NCBI GenBank assembly: GCA_002309805.1
Contig: DBYJ01000053.1
Location: 1-30,557 of the forward strand
DNA: 30,557 bases
Direction of reading: 5' to 3'
Source: Bacteroidales bacterium UBA1189
Lineage (GTDB): Bacteria; Bacteroidota; Bacteroidia; Bacteroidales; Bacteroidaceae
Position numbers and translations under genes: made by a program. Of this stretch, positions 24,858 to 30,557 are shown piece by piece (positions within the stretch are counted from its first letter, which is position 1; each line of letters opens with the position of its first letter). Below the pieces are notes generated by a model. It searched no databases and was not told where the DNA came from. It saw nothing but the letters and a program-made list of their open reading frames with translations.

Positions 24858-24948
24858 TATTTTTGTTATTTCGCACGTCTCGCCGCCTCTTTATACGGGG
24901 CTCTCCTTGTTTTTAGACAGGCTGCGCCTCGGAAAACGCAAAATAAAT

Positions 24949-24979
24949 TTTGCTTTTCACTCGGCTTGCACTATCTTTG
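24949..24979 (+). promoter_or_regulatory. promoter of CotH-like gene
   Basis: TTTG (24949-24952) and TATCTTTG (24972-24979) have a 19-bp spacer. The start near 24985 leaves about 20 nt before the ATG at 25006. Confidence 0.8.
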
Positions 24980-25005
24980 CACGCTCAAACGAAAGATAAA
25001 CAGAA

Positions 25006-28000
25006 ATGAAAAGCAATCGGTTATTACACGTTATCCTCATATCCTTTATCATGGTTTCGTCGGCGTGGGCTGACGGAGAGCTAATCAAGGGCACCCCCAT
25101 CGGTTCGAAGTATAGCTACGACCCCGTGTCAGGTCGTCAGACCACCACCTCCTACACCTATGCCAACGCCTTCGACGGCAAGGTCGAAACATTCTTCTCG
25201 GCCTGGGACCAGAGCATGGCCTGGGCGGGCCTCGACCTGGGTACCCCCCACATCATCACCCGTATCGGCTACCGCCCGCAGACGGGCACTTCAGGCCCGG
25301 GCAAGATGCTGCTGGGCGTCTTCGAGGGCGCCAACAGCGAGGATTTCATGGATGCCGTGCCTCTCTTCCTCATCGATGAGTCGCCTGCGCCGAATACCAT
25401 GGCGTATGCCGACGTCAACGTCAGCCGCGGATTCCGCTACGTCCGCTACGTGGGCCCTGCCAACGCGCGTTGTAGCGTCTCTGAGCTGGAATTCTACGGC
25501 ACGGAGGGCGAGGGCGACGACAGCCAGTTCTATCAGGTAACAAACATCCCCACCCTAAGCGTTCATGTGCAGGACAACATCCTGCCCAAGAACAGAGGCG
25601 AGGATTTCGAGTCGCGTTCATTGCTCATCTATGACGATGGCAAGCTATTGCAGGATTACCCCATTCTGTTCCGCGTGCGTGGCAATTACTCGGCTTCGCC
25701 CGAAAACAAAGCCTACCGTATAAAGTTCAACGACGGCAAGAGCCACCACATGATGAAGGACGGCATTAACGAGTCGCCCGTCAAGGCCAAGAAGTGGGTA
25801 CTCATCAACAGCCTCCGCGACAAGACGTTGATACGCAATCCCGTGGCGTGGGAGGTATCGCGCAGGGCGGGCCTCAAATGGACGCCCTGGTATCAGGTGG
25901 TGGATCTGCTGGTGAACGGCGAATACCGCGGCACCTACACGATGGCCGACCACGTGTCGGTTCACAAGGGGCGTATCGACATTACCGAAATGACGGCTGA
26001 CGACATTACGGAAGAGACCATTACGGGCGGCTACTACGTCGAAGTCGACAACAACGCCTCGCGTGAGCCCTATTGGTTTACTTCCGCTCACGGCAACCCC
26101 ATTACCGTCCACGACCCCGACGACGACGTCATCCAGCCGGCACAGTTCAGCTATATCAAGAATGCCTGGAACGACATGGAGAACCACGTCTATACCGACG
26201 GCTCCTCGAGCGAGGAAGATGGCTTTGGCCGCTTTCTGGACCTGGAGTCCTTCCTCCGCTACTTCCTTGCCAGCGAGTATAACGGCAATACCGATATGCT
26301 CTGCCAGGTGTTCTTCTACAAGGAGCGCGGCGACGACCATTTCTATACCGGCCCCGTGTGGGACCACGAGCTGGCGCTCGACGATGACATCACCACCTTC
26401 CCTGCCAACGAACGCCCCGAGTGGACGTACCCCGTCCGTTGCACGGGCAATTTCTCCTATTTCGTCCACTTGGTGATGTCCGACAATAATGTGATGACGC
26501 GTCTGCAGGCCATGTGGGCCGAGCTCCGCGATGCGGGTCGCTTCGTCCCTGACGAGCTGGCAGCATGCGTCGACTCCCTGCGCCGACAGGTCAGCGCCTC
26601 GGCAAGGCTGAACTTCATCCGCTGGCCCTACCTGAACCAGTACATCAGCCTTACGCCCGCCATCCGCGGCACTTGGGACGCCGAAGTGGACGTGGTGCGC
26701 GACTATGTGTACGGACGCGTAGCCTGGATGGACCGTAAGCTGGGCTACGGGCAACTGAGTACCGACGACGAAGGCATCTACCAGATCAATACGCCCCTCG
26801 ACGTGCTGACGTTTGCCAACCAGGTCAACAACGGCCAGCTTAGCGACACGTGCCATGTGCAGCTTAATGCCGACCTTGACATGAAGCTCTTCGCCGCCCG
26901 CTTCAAGCCCATCGGCTCCATCTCCAAGCCCTTCTGCGGCACCTTCGACGGACAGAGCCACCGCATCAGCAACCTCTGCATCGAGGGCGAACGCAACATC
27001 GGCTTCTTCGGCGTGCTGGGCGATGGTGCCTCCATCACAGGCCTCCACATCGATGCCTCGTGCTCGTTCAGCGGCAAGGAATACGTCGGCGCTATTGCCG
27101 GACGTGCCCAGCGGGGCGAAGCCTCCATTCGTGCCTGCCTGAACGAAGCCTCCGTCAGCGCCCAGACACAGGCTGGCGGCATGATGGGCGGCGCCATCCG
27201 CGCCACGCTCACCATCAGCACCTCGGCCAACCTCGGCACGATTACCGCCGACTCGCTGGCTGGCGCCCTCGTCGGTCCTGCCTCCGGCAAGCCCCTGGTC
27301 ATCGAGGACTGCTGGAACACCGCCCTTGTCAACGGCGCCGTTGAGGGTAGCGAGCTTGCCTCAGCCTCAGAACTCACCCTCACCAACTGCTACGACCTCC
27401 ACTACACGGGCCTCCACATCTACCCCTTCACCGAGGCACAGATGGCCAGCGGCGAGCTCTGCTACACCATGAATCGCGGCAGCCTCACAGCCCCCTGGCG
27501 GCAGAACATCGACAACGGACGCCCGCGCGACCCGTATCCATACGCCACAGGACGCCACGGCTTCGTCTTCCGGCGCGACGACGGCACCTTCACCAACTCC
27601 AACCCCAACCGCAAGGGCTACCGCTACTACAAGCTCGACATCTCCGAGATAACGGGCAGCAACATCATACAGCTCTCTGAGTTCGACCTGCTCGACGATC
27701 AGGGCGAGGAAGTCGACGGCATCACCATCTATCGCGGCATCGAGAGCTCCATCAGCCACGAGAACTGGCCCAACATGGCCGACGACAACACCCACACCAA
27801 GTTCTGCTCGCACTTCAACGGCCGTTCGTGGTTCCTCTTCGATGCCGGCCAGGAGGTCATCGTCAGCGGCTACCGCCTCTGGACCGCCAACGACACCCAG
27901 AGCTACAGCGAGCGCAACCCCATCTCGTGGACCCTCTCCATCAGCGAGACCTACACCACCGACCCCGACGACGACTGCTGGCAGATTGTCGATGAGCGCG

Positions 28001-28260
28001 AGCGCGACCGTACCCTCCAGGCCGCCAACTACACCCCCTACGACTTCGACATCATCGACCTCGGCATCAAGGACACCTCTGTCAGCACCTTCGCCGACGC
28101 CAATACCGTCGTCTTCGACCTTGCCGGACGTCCCGTCCTCACGCTCCCCGCAGACCAGATTCCTGCCGATGCCCGTCCTGAGACCCTCGGCCGCACCCTC
28201 GGCACCCTCCTCCCCTCGGGCATCTACCTCATCCACGGCCACAAAGTCGTCGTACGCTAA
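25006..28260 (+). CDS. secreted CotH-kinase family protein with discoidin-like and GLUG regions
   Basis: The 1084-residue protein has a signal peptide (about 1-22). A discoidin/F5-8-like domain lies at about 30-165 ('ANAFDGKVETFFSAW...AGLDLG...YVRYVG...VSELEFYG'). A CotH-kinase domain follows at about 180-580: 'LFRVRGNYSA', 'KKWVLINSLRDKTLIRNPVA', 'LLVNGEYRGTYTMADHV' and a metal-site-like 'GPVWDHELALDDD'. GLUG-type repeats sit at about 635-760 ('NIGFFGVLGDGASITGL', 'YVGAIAGRA'), and a second discoidin-like region at about 870-990. The end, 'VFDLAGRPV...LPSGIYLIHGHKVVVR', resembles a T9SS-type sorting tail. CotH proteins phosphorylate secreted proteins in spores and other systems; activity here is inferred. 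It is monocistronic. Confidence 0.87.
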   Translation: MKSNRLLHVILISFIMVSSAWADGELIKGTPIGSKYSYDPVSGRQTTTSYTYANAFDGKVETFFSAWDQSMAWAGLDLGTPHIITRIGYRPQTGTSGPGKMLLGVFEGANSEDFMDAVPLFLIDESPAPNTMAYADVNVSRGFRYVRYVGPANARCSVSELEFYGTEGEGDDSQFYQVTNIPTLSVHVQDNILPKNRGEDFESRSLLIYDDGKLLQDYPILFRVRGNYSASPENKAYRIKFNDGKSHHMMKDGINESPVKAKKWVLINSLRDKTLIRNPVAWEVSRRAGLKWTPWYQVVDLLVNGEYRGTYTMADHVSVHKGRIDITEMTADDITEETITGGYYVEVDNNASREPYWFTSAHGNPITVHDPDDDVIQPAQFSYIKNAWNDMENHVYTDGSSSEEDGFGRFLDLESFLRYFLASEYNGNTDMLCQVFFYKERGDDHFYTGPVWDHELALDDDITTFPANERPEWTYPVRCTGNFSYFVHLVMSDNNVMTRLQAMWAELRDAGRFVPDELAACVDSLRRQVSASARLNFIRWPYLNQYISLTPAIRGTWDAEVDVVRDYVYGRVAWMDRKLGYGQLSTDDEGIYQINTPLDVLTFANQVNNGQLSDTCHVQLNADLDMKLFAARFKPIGSISKPFCGTFDGQSHRISNLCIEGERNIGFFGVLGDGASITGLHIDASCSFSGKEYVGAIAGRAQRGEASIRACLNEASVSAQTQAGGMMGGAIRATLTISTSANLGTITADSLAGALVGPASGKPLVIEDCWNTALVNGAVEGSELASASELTLTNCYDLHYTGLHIYPFTEAQMASGELCYTMNRGSLTAPWRQNIDNGRPRDPYPYATGRHGFVFRRDDGTFTNSNPNRKGYRYYKLDISEITGSNIIQLSEFDLLDDQGEEVDGITIYRGIESSISHENWPNMADDNTHTKFCSHFNGRSWFLFDAGQEVIVSGYRLWTANDTQSYSERNPISWTLSISETYTTDPDDDCWQIVDERERDRTLQAANYTPYDFDIIDLGIKDTSVSTFADANTVVFDLAGRPVLTLPADQIPADARPETLGRTLGTLLPSGIYLIHGHKVVVR

Positions 28261-28279
28261 GGAAAAACTACTACTTTTC

Positions 28280-28325
28280 ACACGAATTATCATGACTCCT
28301 CATGGTAATTCGTGTCTTTTTCCTC
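28280..28325 (+). terminator. terminator of CotH-like gene
   Basis: A 16-bp stem with one G-U pair forms between 28280-28295 and 28300-28315 around a CTCC loop and is followed by CTTTTTCC. It lies 20 nt after the stop codon. Its right arm is partly repeated at 28466-28480. Confidence 0.85.
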
Positions 28326-28408
28326 CCCCCTCTCGGCGTTAAACGCTGGCAAAATAACATCAAACTCTGGCAGCACGACATCAAACGTCATCCTTTTTTC
28401 TCTTTTTA

Positions 28409-28482
28409 AAACACGAATGCCCACGAATTATCCACGAATTTATTTATGACATATTTATGGTTATTCATGGTCATTCGTGTTT
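28409..28482. repeat. inverted repeat with ACACGAAT arms
   Basis: AAACACGAATG (28409-28419) is the reverse complement of CATTCGTGTTT (28472-28482). Two further CCACGAATT copies lie between at 28421-28429 and 28432-28440. The right half plus its C-rich flank copies the terminator region at 28301-28333. Confidence 0.7.
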
Positions 28483-28540
28483 CAAAAAAACTCCCTCCCC
28501 CATTCGGCGTGCGAAGCTCCATGCCGCAACGCCATTCGTC

Positions 28541-28607
28541 AAATTCGTTCCATTCGCCGTTCTTAAAAGACCTTTTTGTCGGCGAATTTTCCGAATGAAA
28601 CGAATTT
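28541..28607. repeat. inverted repeat with AAATTCGTT arms
   Basis: The 16-bp arm at 28541-28556 matches the reverse complement of 28592-28607 with one difference. The loop of 35 nt contains a second short inverted segment. The element uses the same ATTCGT/ACGAAT words as the two inverted repeats upstream. Confidence 0.65.
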
Positions 28608-28661
28608 CTTTCATAGTTTTATCTGACATCAGAATGACAAAATCAAAGAATACCGTTTTTT

Positions 28662-28771
28662 CATCGCAGTGAAAAGAATCTTTCATTGCAGTGAAAAGAA
28701 TTAATCATTGCAATGAAAACAATCTTTCATTGCGATGAAAACATTTAACCATTGCGATGAAAATTTTCCAT
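28662..28771. repeat. 22-bp tandem array with CATTGCAATGA palindromic core
   Basis: Five consecutive 22-bp units start at 28662, 28684, 28706, 28728 and 28750. Each begins CATYGCRRTGAAAA. In the third unit TCATTGCAATGA is a perfect palindrome. There are no unique spacers, so it is not a CRISPR array. It lies between the convergent 3' ends of the CotH-like and LRR genes. The rest of 28261-28973 holds the inverted repeats listed and no convincing gene. Confidence 0.9.
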
Positions 28772-28860
28772 CCTTTGATTCTGCACAGACAACGAGCCTT
28801 TTACGCATGGCAGAAAAAGCCTTTCTTCAGATGGGAAAATGGCCTTCCGTTCAGCCGGCG

Positions 28861-28898
28861 CAAAATCTCCCCGCTGCCTTCGCAGGCAACGGGGAGAT
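28861..28898 (-). terminator. probable terminator of the LRR protein gene
   Basis: On the minus strand ATCTCCCCGTTGCC (28898-28885) pairs with GGCAGCGGGGAGAT (28878-28865) with one G-U pair and a 6-nt loop. It is followed by TTTG. It starts 75 nt after the stop codon. Confidence 0.65.
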
Positions 28899-28973
28899 GG
28901 TGATGCATCGTGTCGAAAAAGTAAGCTTATCGGAAGCCGCTTAGCGGTTTTTCCTCGGCCGTGGGCGAAGAGG

Positions 28974-30557
28974 TTACTTCACCAGTACCTTCTTTCCGTT
29001 GCGGATGAGGATGCCCTTCTGCGTTCCATCCACGGGACGGCCCTGCAGGTCGTAGAAGCGTTCGGCTGATTCGGCATCCAGCGTGGCAGACGTGACGCCT
29101 GTCTCGGTATAACGTACCGCCTCGCCTACGGGCTCTTCCTCTATCACCTTGAAGTTCTTCCAATACTCGGCCTTCTCGTACAAGTCCTTCGTGCCCTGGG
29201 GAACATGCAGGGTGCAGTTGTAGTTGAATGTATTTTCATCGATTGGAAAGGGCTTTATCGCATGGCAGTAGATATGGGCTGAATTTGGCATATCCTTGAA
29301 GGCCCTATCGCCAATCCTGCTTATGCCTCCAGGCAGCGTGATGGATTGCAACCCTGTGCATTCCAAGAAGGCCTCAACCCCTATGTACGTGATGGCCTCG
29401 GGGAAATCGATGGATGTTAATCTCTGACATCTACGGAAAGCATCCATATCTATTTTTTTGAGTTTCTTAGGCAGCTTCATCTCCATCAGGTTCGAACAAG
29501 CCTGGAAAGCAGATGCTCCAATGCGCGTAACATTATCGGGAATATCAATATAGGGTAAAGAGGTACAAAGGGCGAATGCCCACTCCTCAATGCTTGTTAG
29601 GCTGCCTGGAAGTGTGACGGCAGAAAGGTTCGTACACTCTTTAAACATACCATACGCTAACGTCTCTATACCTTCCGGAATGACCATATAAGACAGTCTG
29701 TCGCACTCAGCGAATGCACTACCTTCTATACGGGTAACGCTTTCGGGAATATTGACATGGTCGAGGTTCCTGCATGCCATGAAAGCACCGCCATCGATAT
29801 AGGTAATCGTATTCGGGAGAGAAATCGACTGCATATAATAACAGCCCTTGAAAGAGCGCTGGCCGATACCTACGACCGTATACGTCTCGCCCTCGTAGGT
29901 CAGTTCTTGGGGAATGACCACATGAATCGGATAGTCACGCTCAAAAAGATTATAAAGCATTCGGTAAGTGATGGAGCTGTGTACATCATCAGGCCATACG
30001 GTGTTCGCATACCCCTCGTGCAGCCGGTAATACGTGCTGTCAATAGATACATACAGGCCTTTGGGCTTATGCGACAGGAATTCGAATTCGACTCTCCACC
30101 AGCATTCATTCCAGTTTTCGCACTTCTCGGCGAAGCTCGTGGAGTCGGCGTCCAGCTTCAGGCCTGCCCAGAAAAGGTTCAGCGTATAAACCCCGTCTTG
30201 TATATCGTAAGCGTTCAGATCGATGGAGAGCGAAGGCCACCAGGTTTCCTTTTGGTAAACGGTATCATTCGATTCTCCCGTGATGACAACCTTTATGGAA
30301 TCCCTGTGTATCCCAAGCCGGGCAAGGCGTGTGGAATAGGTGGGACTTACATGGCCCAGATAAATGGCATCACCACTACATAAATTTACCTTCAGGCTGT
30401 CGAGGTGCTCGCCGTCATCGTTGAACAAATCGAGATACGTCTTTCCGTCCCACTCGTACCACCAATCACCAATGGTGGCAGGAGCCTGTTTGCTGGCTTC
30501 GATGGTGAAATTGCCCTTCCAGCAAAGGCCCTGACTGAACACGCGCAGGACATAATC
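28974..30557 (-). CDS. BspA-type leucine-rich-repeat surface protein, N-terminus outside window
   Basis: The reading frame is open to the window edge (first visible residues DYVLRVFSQG), so the true start lies beyond 30557. About 527 residues are visible. The first 170 or so contain beta-rich segments with no family I recognise. Then come about nine LRR_5/BspA-type repeats of the form 'IP.sVt.Ig.sAF.gC.nL..i.lP' (for example 'FAECDRLSYMVIPEGIETL'), ending near 'RIGDRAFKDMPNSAHIYCHA'. The C-terminus 'RFYDLQGRPVDGTQKGILIRNGKKVLVK' resembles a T9SS-type sorting tail. BspA-type proteins commonly bind host or matrix proteins, but the ligand here is unknown. Confidence 0.88.
   Translation of the reverse strand, partial: DYVLRVFSQGLCWKGNFTIEASKQAPATIGDWWYEWDGKTYLDLFNDDGEHLDSLKVNLCSGDAIYLGHVSPTYSTRLARLGIHRDSIKVVITGESNDTVYQKETWWPSLSIDLNAYDIQDGVYTLNLFWAGLKLDADSTSFAEKCENWNECWWRVEFEFLSHKPKGLYVSIDSTYYRLHEGYANTVWPDDVHSSITYRMLYNLFERDYPIHVVIPQELTYEGETYTVVGIGQRSFKGCYYMQSISLPNTITYIDGGAFMACRNLDHVNIPESVTRIEGSAFAECDRLSYMVIPEGIETLAYGMFKECTNLSAVTLPGSLTSIEEWAFALCTSLPYIDIPDNVTRIGASAFQACSNLMEMKLPKKLKKIDMDAFRRCQRLTSIDFPEAITYIGVEAFLECTGLQSITLPGGISRIGDRAFKDMPNSAHIYCHAIKPFPIDENTFNYNCTLHVPQGTKDLYEKAEYWKNFKVIEEEPVGEAVRYTETGVTSATLDAESAERFYDLQGRPVDGTQKGILIRNGKKVLVK

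Noticed and set aside
25645..27048. 467-codon minus-strand ORF opposite the CotH-like gene
   Set aside because: Valine/histidine/alanine-rich shadow frame within a well-supported gene; no start signals.
28662..28771. Possible CRISPR array
   Set aside because: Units are directly joined at 22 bp with no unique spacers, and no cas gene is present.

Overview
The window is a stretch of Bacteroidota (order Bacteroidales, most like a Prevotella/Bacteroides relative) chromosome. Three lines point there. Five promoters match the Bacteroidota -33 TTTG / -7 TAnnTTTG pattern with 19-20 bp spacers. The protein families are typical of the order: DUF4988/collagen-like lipoproteins with a 'VDLGLPSGLLWATCNVG' domain, BspA-type LRR proteins, T9SS-like tails, and DUF4369-thioredoxin lipoproteins. 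Strong Shine-Dalgarno sites are nearly absent. Species cannot be fixed from sequence alone. No tRNA, rRNA, CRISPR, transposase or phage gene was seen.

Layout. 1-686: non-coding, with an 11-bp repeat array, a good promoter and a long structured leader. 687-3302: a modular repeat lipoprotein. 3563-5818 (-): pnp with its terminator. 5939-7135: a thioredoxin-fold lipoprotein lacking CxxC. 7271-8340: greA plus a HIT hydrolase, with a terminator-like hairpin in the greA leader. 8400-9320: an EamA transporter. 15105-9418 (-): a tight five-gene operon of GNAT protein, parE, coaD, S41 peptidase and DUF3237 protein. 17112-15179 (-): aquaporin Z and a THUMP-like methyltransferase. 17611-22015: outer-membrane porin, imelysin lipoprotein and di-haem lipoprotein, closed by a strong terminator. 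24780-22098 (-): rubrerythrin and a six-hairpin glycosidase-like protein. 25006-28260: a secreted CotH-kinase protein. 28261-28973: a repeat-rich convergent gap. 30557-28974 (-): a BspA-type LRR protein whose start lies outside the window.

Most genes are housekeeping (RNA decay, transcript elongation, topoisomerase IV, CoA synthesis) or cell-surface proteins. The best candidate for a functional system is the porin-imelysin-di-haem operon. It resembles in parts list an outer-membrane version of the EfeO/EfeB iron system. Three TTCCA-N5-TGGAA palindromes exactly 21 bp apart lie upstream of its promoter.

The least explained signal is a set of intergenic arrays with periods of 11, 21 or 22 bp, mostly palindromic, at four loci with unrelated core sequences. 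Short-period satellites (7-8 bp) also sit flush against or inside genes, including a methyltransferase gene and the signal-peptide codons of the S41 peptidase, where unit loss or gain would shift the frame.
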